Below, in pieces: positions 27,227 through 35,946 of a stretch of DNA of 64,000 bases. Made by a program: the position numbers and the translations under genes. Position 1 is the stretch's first letter. Each line of letters opens with the position of its first letter. A model generated the notes under the pieces. The model had not been told where the DNA came from. It did no database searches and saw only the letters and a list, made by a program, of their open reading frames with translations. Origin of the DNA: Rickettsiales bacterium (lineage in GTDB: Bacteria; Pseudomonadota; Alphaproteobacteria; UBA8366); assembly GCA_002724555.1 (NCBI GenBank), contig PBOZ01000069.1, positions 1 through 64,000 of the forward strand, read 5' to 3'.

Positions 27227-27991
27227 CTATCCCGGCACGAAAAGGAAATTAAGGGAAGCCTCCAAACGGTCTACAAACAAAAGTAATATGGCTGGTATGA
27301 CTAATGACATGATCACCAATGATATCATAATTTGCAGCGGCAAGGCGACAAAGAAAACCGGCATTTGAGGCTGGAGACGAGCAAGTAGCCCCATGCCAGT
27401 ATAGAACACGATGGCAAATACGATGAACGGTGCAGCAAATTGAATTGCCATTGCGAAGCTGTTGGCTATCAACCTGGCAAAAGAATCAGCTGTATCGCCG
27501 AAAGCAGGAATTTCGCCAGGAACAAAGAGTGTATAGCTATCGGCAATCGCGAAGAACATTAGGTGATGCGTATCTGTCGCATAAACCAATAAAACGCCGC
27601 CTAAAGTAAAAATTACTGCAGGAAGCGTACCTTGCTCAGCCAGCAATGGGTTGAATACCTGTGCTGCTGAAAGCCCGCTCAAAAACGATATGATTGTCCC
27701 ACCCCACGAAAGTGCAGTAACGAGGAACCGCACCATCATTCCGATAACAAGACCATAAAAGATTTCGCCTGAAATCAATATCAATAAATCACTAGTCTTT
27801 TCAGGTATTTCTGGCAGTCGATCAAGCAGAACTGGCGTTATGACAACGGTAAATGCGAGCGCGAACAGCAACCTAATTCGCGTGGAGATATACTGTTCAC
27901 CAACCCCTGGGAGCACCAATAAAGCCCCGCCCAATCGGCTGAATACGAAAAGGTACGCGAATACTTCGGCCGCGATGGGTTGATAAAACAT
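27227..27991 (-). CDS. fliR: Flagellar biosynthesis protein FliR
   Basis: A 254-residue, six-segment inner-membrane component of the export gate core (FliP5-FliQ4-FliR1). Recognisable parts are FLFVFSRLGGALLVLPGVGEQY, RIRLLFALAFTVVITPVL, GEIFYGLVIGMMVRFLVTAL, GLSAAQVFNPLL and the C-terminal LLARLQPQMPVFFVALPLQI with the family's conserved P-Q-M-P-V-F segment. It lies between fliQ and flhB with 5-10 bp gaps, the usual order. Confidence 0.96.
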   Translation of the reverse strand: MFYQPIAAEVFAYLFVFSRLGGALLVLPGVGEQYISTRIRLLFALAFTVVITPVLLDRLPEIPEKTSDLLILISGEIFYGLVIGMMVRFLVTALSWGGTIISFLSGLSAAQVFNPLLAEQGTLPAVIFTLGGVLLVYATDTHHLMFFAIADSYTLFVPGEIPAFGDTADSFARLIANSFAMAIQFAAPFIVFAIVFYTGMGLLARLQPQMPVFFVALPLQIMISLVIMSLVIPAILLLFVDRLEASLNFLFVPG

Positions 27992-28001
27992 TTAATTTTC
28001 G

Positions 28002-28274
28002 TCAGCCGGCACCAAGTCCGATAATCTTATCGGCCACACCCTCCATAAACAAACGCATCGTCTCCATCATGAATGGCAGAAAGATCACCAACGACAAGAA
28101 AACCAAAAGGATCTTTGGAACGAATGTCAATGTCATTTCTTGAATAGATGTAAGCGCTTGAAAAAGCGATATTATGAGGCCGACAACCAAACCCACTAAC
28201 ATGATTGGCGCAGTCACAATAATTAACGTCCAAATCGCTTCGCGCATAAAATCAAGCGCTTGGGCTTCATTCAT
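28002..28274 (-). CDS. fliQ: Flagellar biosynthesis protein FliQ
   Basis: A 90-residue hairpin membrane protein of the export gate. It has two membrane helices (LIIVTAPIMLVGLVVGLIIS and ILLVFLSLVIFLPFMMETM) joined by the conserved loop QALTSIQEMTLTFVPK, a hallmark of FliQ/SctS. Length and gene order (fliE-fliQ-fliR) match the family. Confidence 0.96.
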   Translation of the reverse strand: MNEAQALDFMREAIWTLIIVTAPIMLVGLVVGLIISLFQALTSIQEMTLTFVPKILLVFLSLVIFLPFMMETMRLFMEGVADKIIGLGAG

Positions 28275-28282
28275 AACTTGGC

Positions 28283-28597
28283 CTAAATTGGCATTCGCAA
28301 AATTTCTTGATAGGCGGCAACAACGCGGTCTCTAACCGTCACCACGGTTTGAAGGGTTACTTCGGCATTAGATACCGCCGTCACGACATCGGTCAAGTCA
28401 GCTTCACCAGCAACCGCAGATGCGGTGGCCAACTCCGCGGCCTTTCCAGCTTCCACAGATTTTTGCGCGACTTCCTTCACAAGATCCACAAAGCTACTCT
28501 TTGATGTCGGTGTTGATCTCGCATCCAGACCGGCATTTCCGCCAAGCTGAGCTGCCTTGTTGAAGGCTTGAGCGGCATCAACCGGATTAATAGCCAT
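28283..28597 (-). CDS. fliE: Flagellar hook-basal body complex protein FliE
   Basis: A 104-residue rod-base protein that links the MS ring/export gate to the rod. The conserved C-terminal helix region reads VTAVSNAEVTLQTVVTVRDRVVAAYQEILRMPI, ending in the RMPI typical of FliE. The N-terminal part (SSFVDLVKEVAQKSVEAGKAAE) also fits. It lies between flgC and fliQ. Confidence 0.96.
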   Translation of the reverse strand: MAINPVDAAQAFNKAAQLGGNAGLDARSTPTSKSSFVDLVKEVAQKSVEAGKAAELATASAVAGEADLTDVVTAVSNAEVTLQTVVTVRDRVVAAYQEILRMPI

Positions 28598-28620
28598 GCA
28601 TCTGTTCCTCGTTTGGTTCT

Positions 28621-29034
28621 CTAGCGCAACAATCCGATGGTTTTAGACATCATATTTTTTGAGGCTTCAATCATATTCAAATTTGCTTCGTAACTTCGTT
28701 GCGCTTCTCTCATATCCATCATCTCGACGAGAGCATTTACGTTAGGCATTTCGACAAATCCCTCTTTATTCGCCGACGGATGGTTAGGGTCGTACTTGAG
28801 TCTGAAGTCAGACTTATCTTCCTTCAGATTCTTAATCTCAACAAGACGCGCTCCCAACTCTTTATCAAGTACGTTCGCGAATGTGATTATCTTGCGACGA
28901 TACGGATCGCCGCCAGTCTTATCTGCAGTCGACGAAGCATTTGCTATATTTTGCGCAACAATCTTCAGGCGCGTACCTTGGGCCTTCATTCCTGAGGCTG
29001 ATATTGCTAGTGCACTAGCGAGATCATTTGGCAT
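28621..29034 (-). CDS. flgC: Flagellar basal-body rod protein FlgC
   Basis: A 137-residue proximal rod protein. The N-terminal rod signature is SASGMKAQGTRLKIVAQNIANASST and the C-terminal helix is MPNVNALVEMMDMREAQRSYEANLNMIEASK. Both terminal coiled-coil regions are complete and length is typical. It is exported by the flagellar apparatus without a signal peptide. It lies 14 bp after flgB. Confidence 0.96.
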   Translation of the reverse strand: MPNDLASALAISASGMKAQGTRLKIVAQNIANASSTADKTGGDPYRRKIITFANVLDKELGARLVEIKNLKEDKSDFRLKYDPNHPSANKEGFVEMPNVNALVEMMDMREAQRSYEANLNMIEASKNMMSKTIGLLR

Positions 29035-29048
29035 ATCAAATCCTCCAA

Positions 29049-29453
29049 CTAACCCTTACCGCCACCTAAAGCAATTTTAAACATTGAAACATGCTTTCGG
29101 TACAAATTGGTCATAAGTTCAAAGTCGGCATTTGTTTCTGCCGTTTTGATCATTTGCTGCTCCAAAATAACAGCGTTTCCAGACGGTGCCGTCTCGTACC
29201 CTTTGCTATGCTCAGTATCAAATTTAAGGCGTTCATTACCCAGCGACATATGAGACTTATGCGTACGATACAGGGCAACACTGCGGGTATTGCGTTTCAC
29301 AAGTTTTCGGAAATCAACTTCCTTCATGTCCTGGGGCTTGTATTTAGGCGTATCGGAGTTCGCTATGTTTTGCGAGAGAACACGCTGCCGTTCCGTCAAC
29401 CAGCTCATTTTGCCAGTCGTCATACGGAATACGGCTACTTTGCTCAAATCCAT
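29049..29453 (-). CDS. flgB: Flagellar basal-body rod protein FlgB
   Basis: A proximal rod protein of 134 residues from the ATG at 29453 (the track starts three residues earlier at 29462). Features are LTERQRVLSQNIANSDTPKYKPQDM, the rod-family N-terminal signature, and the C-terminal EQQMIKTAETNADFELMTNLYRKHVSMFKIALG. It is the first gene of the operon running to flhB and has a sigma-54-type promoter about 55 bp upstream. Confidence 0.95.
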   Translation of the reverse strand: MDLSKVAVFRMTTGKMSWLTERQRVLSQNIANSDTPKYKPQDMKEVDFRKLVKRNTRSVALYRTHKSHMSLGNERLKFDTEHSKGYETAPSGNAVILEQQMIKTAETNADFELMTNLYRKHVSMFKIALGGGKG

Positions 29454-29507
29454 TTTTTCCATCCTCCGGCCTTAAAGACCGTCCTCATCCATCCGCCATA
29501 ATTTAAT

Positions 29508-29522
29508 GCACATTACATGCCA
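29508..29522 (-). promoter_or_regulatory. Candidate sigma-54 promoter of the flgB operon
   Basis: The minus strand reads TGGCATGTAATGTGC with GG and GC exactly 10 nt apart, as in the -24/-12 consensus. The -12 GC is 46-55 bp upstream of the flgB start. The first nine bases TGGCATGTA are identical to those of the site in front of flgF. Confidence 0.7.
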
Positions 29523-29947
29523 TTATTTCCCAGGGTTTTGATTAAGTGTAATATAAGATATTAGACAAATTATGAAAGTGATAGCAAATATTTTTAAATA
29601 CGCCTAATATAAAAATAATTGATTATAAAATAAAAAACACCTAAAATCTCATTTAATGGAATAAATAACCTAACTTTTCATGATCGTATCAAAATATCAT
29701 TCAATATGTGCTGTTCTATTATTTAATTATGGAAAATTGTACGGCGTAGATTTTTCTTGTGTTAGACTAAGTCTTCAAAAAGGAATTAGAGGTAACAATA
29801 ACTCATTGTAATAATGTTTTATTCCAATCAATTTAGCACCGAGAACATCTTGAAAACCGCTCGAGCTTTTAATGTTCTGCGGGATCCTCTAGCCATTGCC
29901 AGTTCGCAATCAAACCTATCGAAAGTCAATTTTATTGGAAAGATATC
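29523..29947. other. Gene-free AT-rich region between the divergent flgB and FlhB-like operons
   Basis: About 425 bp of very AT-rich sequence with no ORF that has a ribosome binding site. It should hold the promoter for the plus-strand operon starting at 29948; I saw no GG-N10-GC site facing that way, so that operon may use a different sigma factor or an unrecognised site. Confidence 0.5.
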
Positions 29948-30283
29948 TTGAAGAAGATTTCCCGCTCCCAGACCACTAAGCAAAAAAAACACGGCAAGCC
30001 GGAAAATTCTGCCATCGCCGTTGCGATAGAGCATCGTCCAACAGTGTCTGCTTCTCTGCCGAAGATTGTCGCTTCGGGAAAAGGTAATATTGCTGAGAGA
30101 ATTTTAGACATTGCGTTTGCCGAAGGTGTCCGGGTTCGCAAGGATGCCGATTTAGCTGAGATGCTCGCCGCAGCCGACATAGAAACGGAAATTCCTGTAG
30201 AAGCGTTCATCGCGGTAGCCGAAATCTTAAGGTATGTGTACGCCGCGAACGATTTAACAACGCAAGAGGTCAGCAAATCATGA
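29948..30283 (+). CDS. Stand-alone FlhB C-terminal-domain-like protein
   Basis: A 111-residue protein resembling only the cytoplasmic part of FlhB after the cleavage site. SAIAVAIEHRPTVSASLPKIVASGKGNIAERILDIA, DLAEMLAAADIETEIPVEAFIAVAEILRYVY corresponds to the PLAQALYFGVDIDEEVPEEHYKAVAEII region of FlhB in this window. It has no membrane segment and no NPTH motif. The start looks like TTG with GGAAAG about 6 nt upstream. FlhX-type proteins in other bacteria can partly replace the FlhB C-domain in export. It overlaps the next gene by 4 nt. Confidence 0.82.
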   Translation: MKKISRSQTTKQKKHGKPENSAIAVAIEHRPTVSASLPKIVASGKGNIAERILDIAFAEGVRVRKDADLAEMLAAADIETEIPVEAFIAVAEILRYVYAANDLTTQEVSKS

Positions 30284-30561
30284 CAAAAGACGAAATTCTG
30301 GAGACTGTCGAAGCTTTAAGAAGCATTATTGCGACAGGCAAAGATAAACTCGCAGACGGACAATATCTTGAAATGGAATTGATGCAGACAAAAATCGACG
30401 AAATTTGTCAGGAAATCGCGGAATTAACGCCGGAAGAAGCAGAAGAAGTTCGTGAACCCTTGAAGGATTTCCTCGAAGACCTTCAAACCTACTCGTCCCA
30501 TATTGACGGAATGGCAAATACAGCCGATTCAGACACGACGGTCACCGCTGACAAAGAATAA
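30280..30561 (+). CDS. Small helical protein in the flagellar operon (unrecognised)
   Basis: A 93-residue acidic, almost wholly helical protein (ILETVEALRSIIATGKDKLA, MQTKIDEICQEIAELTPEEAEEV, LKDFLEDLQTYSSHIDGM). It starts inside the stop of the FlhB-like gene (ATGA overlap), so it is translationally coupled to it. Size, acidity and context are those of a flagellar export chaperone (FliT/FlgN-like), but there is no signature, and I do not assign one. Confidence 0.75.
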   Translation: MTKDEILETVEALRSIIATGKDKLADGQYLEMELMQTKIDEICQEIAELTPEEAEEVREPLKDFLEDLQTYSSHIDGMANTADSDTTVTADKE

Positions 30562-30616
30562 ACGTCATGCGTTCACAAATTCGCCTTGGTGAACAATACA
30601 AGTTGTTTTTACCCTA

Positions 30617-30988
30617 ATGGACTTAGACTATTCAAATTACCTGCAATTCTTTTTTGCGCTGATATTTGTTTTAGGCCTCATTGGAGCTGTTGCACTCCTG
30701 CTTCGCCATTTTGGTTTTGGGGGAGCGGTTCGCCTGCAGCGACGCCTAACGGGTGGACGCCGGCGCCTTGAAGTCACGGATGTCTTGGCGGTTGATGCAC
30801 GCCGCCGGCTGGTACTCGTGCGCAGAGATAATACAGAACACTTAATATTGCTCGGTGCGAATGAAGATATTCTAATTGAAGGCTGCATTTCTGCGCCGGA
30901 AATGCCCACAGAAATGGAAGATCAAGGACAAAGCGTTAAGTCCGGAGAAGCCAGTGTTGAAACTATCGTGACGACTCCCAAGGGCTAA
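30617..30988 (+). CDS. fliO: Flagellar biosynthetic protein FliO
   Basis: A 123-residue protein with one N-terminal membrane helix (YLQFFFALIFVLGLIGAVALLL), a basic stretch (RLQRRLTGGRRR) and the small beta-domain LEVTDVLAVDARRRLVLVRRDNTEHLILLG that defines FliO. It assists assembly of FliP during export gate formation. It is directly followed by fliP with a 4-bp gap, the usual order. Confidence 0.92.
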   Translation: MDLDYSNYLQFFFALIFVLGLIGAVALLLRHFGFGGAVRLQRRLTGGRRRLEVTDVLAVDARRRLVLVRRDNTEHLILLGANEDILIEGCISAPEMPTEMEDQGQSVKSGEASVETIVTTPKG

Positions 30989-30992
30989 CCGA

Positions 30993-31751
30993 ATGAAATT
31001 TAACAAAATAGCCCTAGTCGCATGGATATCTATTTTGGCCGGCGCTTCTCTTCTGATTTGGGGGGGGGCACCCGCTTTCGCGCAGAGCGTAAATTTGGAT
31101 TTCGGAGAGGGTGGGAGTTCAACTGCGCGTATAGTGCAACTTGTTGTTCTTCTCACAGTCATTACACTTGCGCCATCCATACTTGTGATGGTGACCTCCT
31201 TTGCAAGAATCGTTATTGTACTATCTCTTCTGCGAACAGCATTGGGAACGCAAGGTGCACCGCCAAATTCCGTTATGGTGAGTTTAGCGCTTTTCCTTAC
31301 ATTCTTTATAATGCAGCCGACCCTCGAGACGGCTTATGAGCAAGGCGTCGCCCCTCTCATCGAAGAACAAATAACGGAAGAACAAGCCTTCGACCGCACG
31401 GTTGCACCTTTAAAAAGCTTTATGCTTAGGCACGTCCGTGAAAAAGACATCGATTTATTTCGAAAAATTGCGAACGTTGGCAATATTGAAAACCTATCGG
31501 ACACGCCCCTTCGCGTGTTGGTACCAGCATTTATGATTTCCGAACTGAAGCGTGCATTCGAAATAGGGTTTTTAATTTTCATTCCGTTTCTAATAATCGA
31601 CATGGTAGTTGCATCTGTTCTAATGTCGATGGGTATGATGATGCTCCCACCAGTAATGATCTCGTTGCCGTTCAAGCTCATTTTTTTCGTTTTAGTTGAT
31701 GGCTGGTACCTCGTCGTTGGAAGTCTAGTGCAAAGCTTCGGCGAGTTATAG
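30993..31751 (+). CDS. fliP: Flagellar biosynthesis protein FliP
   Basis: A 252-residue export gate core protein. It has a cleavable signal (LVAWISILAGASLLIWGG...AFAQ), then membrane segments IVQLVVLLTVITLAPSILVM, MVSLALFLTFFIMQPTL, and the conserved C-terminal part PAFMISELKRAFEIGFLIFIPFLIIDMVVASVLMSMGMMMLPP. MVTSFARIVIVLSLLRTALG is the family's signature segment. It is the last gene of the plus-strand unit and converges on the large TPR gene. Confidence 0.97.
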   Translation: MKFNKIALVAWISILAGASLLIWGGAPAFAQSVNLDFGEGGSSTARIVQLVVLLTVITLAPSILVMVTSFARIVIVLSLLRTALGTQGAPPNSVMVSLALFLTFFIMQPTLETAYEQGVAPLIEEQITEEQAFDRTVAPLKSFMLRHVREKDIDLFRKIANVGNIENLSDTPLRVLVPAFMISELKRAFEIGFLIFIPFLIIDMVVASVLMSMGMMMLPPVMISLPFKLIFFVLVDGWYLVVGSLVQSFGEL

Positions 31752-31765
31752 CAAAGTTAATTCGT

Positions 31766-34700
31766 CTAGCCAGTAGTTGACGGATCTGACTGAGCAGGTT
31801 TCGCACCAGTCTGATCCTTTGGCTTCCCCTTAGACTTGAGTAACCGCTCACGATAATTTTTCATAAAAGCCTGGAATTGATCAACATCAGCAATTTGTTT
31901 TTGAATCGAACCTGCGTCAAAGCCGGCACCTTCAGATGGCTTAGCAATATAATCGAAAGTCGCCGATAGCGGGCTTGCGCGCATGGCGGCTCCGTACAAT
32001 TCAAATAATTGTCTGAGAGCATCCTCATCCTTGTGAAGTTTTAACGCGACAGCCCAGAGTAATACCGTTCGTCCAAACTCATCATCGATGGATGCACCGT
32101 CTGCAGGTGGGTCGCCAACCAAGCGCTGATAAACTTTAGCCGCTTCGGCCCAATTTTTTTCTCGGAAATAAATTGCACTTCTAAGTAAGTCAGCCTCACG
32201 GCTGACATCACCAGCGAGCAATGCAATTGCGTCGTTCGCTTTACCCAGTTCAAATTCGGCTTTCGCACGTATGCGCCGACGGTCATTTTCAATTTCAAGC
32301 GAGACATTAGGATAAAAACTATCACGGAGTGCTACTAGCGCCCCTTCCGGGTCTCGGGCAATTAAGCGAATTAATGCCAACTTCGTGCCGACTGCAGCTT
32401 TTTCTTCACCACGCAGCCTAAACTTAACCTGATGACCTAATACTTCCGACGCTTTATCAAGCAAATCCACATCTATGAGTCGCTCGGCTAGTTTCTGAAT
32501 AATAAGATTACTATCCGGACCAGCGGGTGTCAGTTCGCGAAATTCGTCATACAGAGCCAATGCTTTTAAAGGTGATATATTATCCGCCTCACCTTCAAGA
32601 TAGAGGCGTCGGAAGACACCCCTCATTCGTTCTGCCGCATTCTTTGCATCTGAATGTTTTGGGAAATATGCGACAATTACCTTCAGAGTATTCAGCGCAT
32701 TACGATAGTCACCTTCCGCTAGATACAACTCACCTAAGCGATTTAAGACCTGTCGTTCAAATGCATCTCCACGCCATGCATAACGCAGCCTTTCATAGCG
32801 CTGAATAGCCTCCTCTAGTTCAATAGTTTCTTGTTGAAGGTTGATATCAATTAAATTGTATTCAGCACGCACAGAGCTGTAATGATCACCACTATCCTTC
32901 GCGCTTTGAAATGACGCGACTGCATTATCAAAATCCAACTCCATTCTGTACAATCGACCAAAAAGGTTTTCCAAACGGGCTTTATAGGTTGGACCATACG
33001 CTTCAATTTCCCCCAAGGTTTGATCCCGCCACTCCTTGGCAAGCTCTATCTGCTCAGCGTCCAGCGCAACCTTTAATCTTCTGACAAGGAGTTTAGGTTT
33101 CAACGAAATGGGGTAACCAAAAAGCGACGGATCACCGGTATTAAAATTATTGACCGCTGATTTTTGAGCTCCGGTCAGATCATCCGCTGCACCTCGCCAA
33201 AGAGCAATATCTTGAAAACCATCTAATCTTGGATCACTGAGCGTTTTTCGTGCCGCCAATCCACGTTCCGCTAAAACCAAGGCTGCACCTTTTAAGGCTG
33301 AGTAATCTTCTGAAGATGCCACCTCAAGATCGGAAAGCCCGACAAGTGACAAAACACCAAGCGCTTCCTGAGCCAATCCATGTGAAAAGTTATAACGCGC
33401 AAGTTCCATTCGAGATTTAGATCTTTGATTGGATGGCTGCTTCGCAATCTCAGCCATTAACTCCTGACGGGTATCCGTTAACTCATCCAACGATCCCCGC
33501 TGCCATTTAATAGGTTGCAAAATTTGTGATCCAACTACACCAAACGGAACTGATGACTTAACTGCATCAGCCGTATCCATCTTTGTCGGCACGGAGACTA
33601 TCTCAGAAACGTACAATCCCCTTGGACCACTAAGGACAATCTCTTTTTCTTGCTTCTTTAAACCTAAATCATCGTTAAACGTCTCTATTGCGACGCCCTG
33701 TGCCGATGCAAGTATCTGAAACTCAGGATACGCTCGCTCGCCGTTAATCCCCAAGCCAGGTTCTGTTATTGCAACAACTTGTATCGTATCTCCAATATCA
33801 GGGTCTTGGAATTCGAGTAATCGCCCGGTTGCTTCCAATGGCATAAGCAATTCTGGTCCAGTACTGCCGGTAATATTAATCCCAAAGGGAATAGGCAACA
33901 TTGGCTGCATTGGAGATCGTGAAAATTCGATTAGCCAATTTGTACCGTCTAACTGCACCTTAGAAACATTGATGCTATCATCTTTGGTTTGAATACGGAG
34001 GATGGTGGCTTGACCAGATGGAATTTGGTCAATCCGGTCTAAAAGGGTACTACTTTGTTGTTGAAGCAGCGCCGTCTTGATTGGTGAGCGAGATCCAAAG
34101 ACAATCCAAACATGTTTATTCCTGCGGAACGTTGCCATACTCACTTCTTGTGGCCATTCGAACACTAGTGTCACAGGATCCGGCGGAAGCTCATCCTGCT
34201 CGGGCCTATTCTCGTCAGCTTTCTTACGTTTTTGTGATTTTGCCTCTTTCAAATCCGTTTTAACTGAGGATTTCCCCATTGAAGTGGCGGCATCTGGTTT
34301 TAGCGGCGTGCCATCCTGTTTCTTATTTTCTGGACGCGTATCCCGCACTTTACCAGTGCTAACAACTTGTTTTTTATTTTGTTCTTTAGATTTACTCGTT
34401 TCTTGCGCTTGTTTCTCATCAGGTTTCGCAAGAAGTCTTATGGGCTTGTCAGTCTGCGACGGCGATACGGAGGCGACAGGCGCTTCTGGCGAGGTCTTAA
34501 TCTTTTGCTTTTTCTTGGGTAAATTTGTTGCTGTTGTGGCTTGCGAACCGCGAAATACATCCAATACTATTTTTGTTCCCGACCGAAAATGACGAATACG
34601 GGCTCCTTTAGTGACATCAACCGAAAACATAAGTTTATCACCTTCGATTGAGGTAGATGGATTGCTAAAACCGCGATTCAAATTTGCATGTAGGTCTGCG

Positions 34701-35239
34701 ATATTAATTCGAGCGGGTCGATTAAATCTTACCTTCACCCGAATACCATCTCGCGATACTTCATACTCAACGGGACGAGTCCAATCAAACACAAGACGGG
34801 CGTATTTGTTATGCTGCCCTTTGCGCACGCGCAATAAAGGTATAGACTCATTCGTTTCTGATACTGGCACGACGCCCTGTCGACGCACAACGTCCAAAAC
34901 AATCGAAGTCCCAATTTTAAATGTCTTGAGATCAAAATCATCCTTCAGCGATATTTTGACTATGCTGTTATCTTTGGAAATACGTGCACTAGAAATATAG
35001 TCGCGCAAAATCTTGATAGTTTGGGAAAAATTGGCTTTTAACGGACGTTCAAAGCGAACGGTTAAAGTTCTTCCGTTGATATTGGCATTATATCCCACGG
35101 GCGAAGTCCAATCGAAAACGATACGTCCAAATCCTAAATGCCCACCACCGCGTACCCGAACAACTTCCTGTGCAATCGCTGGCAGCTGCACAGCAATTAT
35201 CAGCACAACAATCGCAAAAAGACGGAAAAGTTGCATCAA
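31766..35239 (-). CDS. Large exported TPR protein with repeated N-terminal beta domains, motor operon
   Basis: A 1157-residue predicted periplasmic protein with signal peptide LFRLFAIVVLIIAVQLPAIAQ. Two N-terminal repeats look alike: GFGRIVFDWTSPVGYNANIN...VRFERPL (about 36-95) and YARLVFDWTRPVEYEVSRD...VRFNRPA (about 143-200). A third, degenerate copy begins VTLVFEWPQEVSMATF near residue 355. A Lys/Gln/Ser-rich linker (about 235-350) separates them. The C-terminal half (about 600-1110) is TPR-like helical hairpins (LGELYLAEGDYRNALNTLKVIVAYFP). It overlaps the motB gene by 4 nt. The beta repeats may be AMIN-like. A structural role around the stator, comparable to PflA/PflB in epsilonproteobacteria, is inference. 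Confidence 0.85.
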   Translation of the reverse strand: MMQLFRLFAIVVLIIAVQLPAIAQEVVRVRGGGHLGFGRIVFDWTSPVGYNANINGRTLTVRFERPLKANFSQTIKILRDYISSARISKDNSIVKISLKDDFDLKTFKIGTSIVLDVVRRQGVVPVSETNESIPLLRVRKGQHNKYARLVFDWTRPVEYEVSRDGIRVKVRFNRPARINIADLHANLNRGFSNPSTSIEGDKLMFSVDVTKGARIRHFRSGTKIVLDVFRGSQATTATNLPKKKQKIKTSPEAPVASVSPSQTDKPIRLLAKPDEKQAQETSKSKEQNKKQVVSTGKVRDTRPENKKQDGTPLKPDAATSMGKSSVKTDLKEAKSQKRKKADENRPEQDELPPDPVTLVFEWPQEVSMATFRRNKHVWIVFGSRSPIKTALLQQQSSTLLDRIDQIPSGQATILRIQTKDDSINVSKVQLDGTNWLIEFSRSPMQPMLPIPFGINITGSTGPELLMPLEATGRLLEFQDPDIGDTIQVVAITEPGLGINGERAYPEFQILASAQGVAIETFNDDLGLKKQEKEIVLSGPRGLYVSEIVSVPTKMDTADAVKSSVPFGVVGSQILQPIKWQRGSLDELTDTRQELMAEIAKQPSNQRSKSRMELARYNFSHGLAQEALGVLSLVGLSDLEVASSEDYSALKGAALVLAERGLAARKTLSDPRLDGFQDIALWRGAADDLTGAQKSAVNNFNTGDPSLFGYPISLKPKLLVRRLKVALDAEQIELAKEWRDQTLGEIEAYGPTYKARLENLFGRLYRMELDFDNAVASFQSAKDSGDHYSSVRAEYNLIDINLQQETIELEEAIQRYERLRYAWRGDAFERQVLNRLGELYLAEGDYRNALNTLKVIVAYFPKHSDAKNAAERMRGVFRRLYLEGEADNISPLKALALYDEFRELTPAGPDSNLIIQKLAERLIDVDLLDKASEVLGHQVKFRLRGEEKAAVGTKLALIRLIARDPEGALVALRDSFYPNVSLEIENDRRRIRAKAEFELGKANDAIALLAGDVSREADLLRSAIYFREKNWAEAAKVYQRLVGDPPADGASIDDEFGRTVLLWAVALKLHKDEDALRQLFELYGAAMRASPLSATFDYIAKPSEGAGFDAGSIQKQIADVDQFQAFMKNYRERLLKSKGKPKDQTGAKPAQSDPSTTG

Positions 35240-35943
35240 AGGCGCCCCGAATGCGGATGAATGACTATATCAACGCGGCGTGCCAACTCATATCTCAACG
35301 TTTCAGGAATTTGAACGTCCAAATCATTAAATCTGGTATCTGCGAGACCATAGATCGGAAGCTGACGCGCATACCCCGTTCGCCTTAACTCATTAGCAAC
35401 CGCGGCAGCGCGTGCCAAAGAAATTGCCCACTTGGAATCAAAATGCTTATCAGACAATAACCCGGGGTCTGTATGTCCCCGAACATCAATTCTATTGCCA
35501 ATTGATGCGATCACATCACCCATTCGGAACAATGCATCCTTTGCATCTTTTTGCAGTTCTATTTCGCCGCTCGCAAACATCGTATCACTCGGCAATGAGA
35601 CAACGACCAAACCATCAAGACGATGTACAAACGCCGATGCTAACAGAATATCACCTGCCAAATGCTCCGTTAATACGTTAGCGAGATAATCAAGAGACAA
35701 CGCTGGTTTTAATGTGACGTTCGATACATTAAGAGTCGCATTCGGCTGCGGTTGAACGTACTTTTTGGGTTTCTCCAGTGGCGGTGTTACAGAGACCATT
35801 TGATCCCACTTTTCCATCTCTATATCGCTCATCGAAAAAAGCATAACAAAGAATGCTAACAAAAGCGCAGTCACATCCGTAAATGTGACCAACCATGTGC
35901 CAACTGGAGCTGCTCCTTCGACAGTTCGATCTCCCACAATCAT
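35236..35943 (-). CDS. motB: Flagellar motor protein MotB (OmpA-like C-domain)
   Basis: A 235-residue stator subunit with a single N-terminal membrane helix reading WLVTFTDVTALLLAFFVML; the Asp in TFTD is at the position of the proton-binding Asp of MotB. The periplasmic OmpA-like domain has RIDVRGHTDPGLLSDKHFDSKWAISLARAAAVANELRR, the peptidoglycan-binding motif. It is 3 nt after the paralogous gene 35947-36645 and overlaps the TPR gene by 4 nt. A MotA partner is not encoded intact in this operon. Confidence 0.92.
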   Translation of the reverse strand: MIVGDRTVEGAAPVGTWLVTFTDVTALLLAFFVMLFSMSDIEMEKWDQMVSVTPPLEKPKKYVQPQPNATLNVSNVTLKPALSLDYLANVLTEHLAGDILLASAFVHRLDGLVVVSLPSDTMFASGEIELQKDAKDALFRMGDVIASIGNRIDVRGHTDPGLLSDKHFDSKWAISLARAAAVANELRRTGYARQLPIYGLADTRFNDLDVQIPETLRYELARRVDIVIHPHSGRL

Positions 35944-35946
35944 GGA

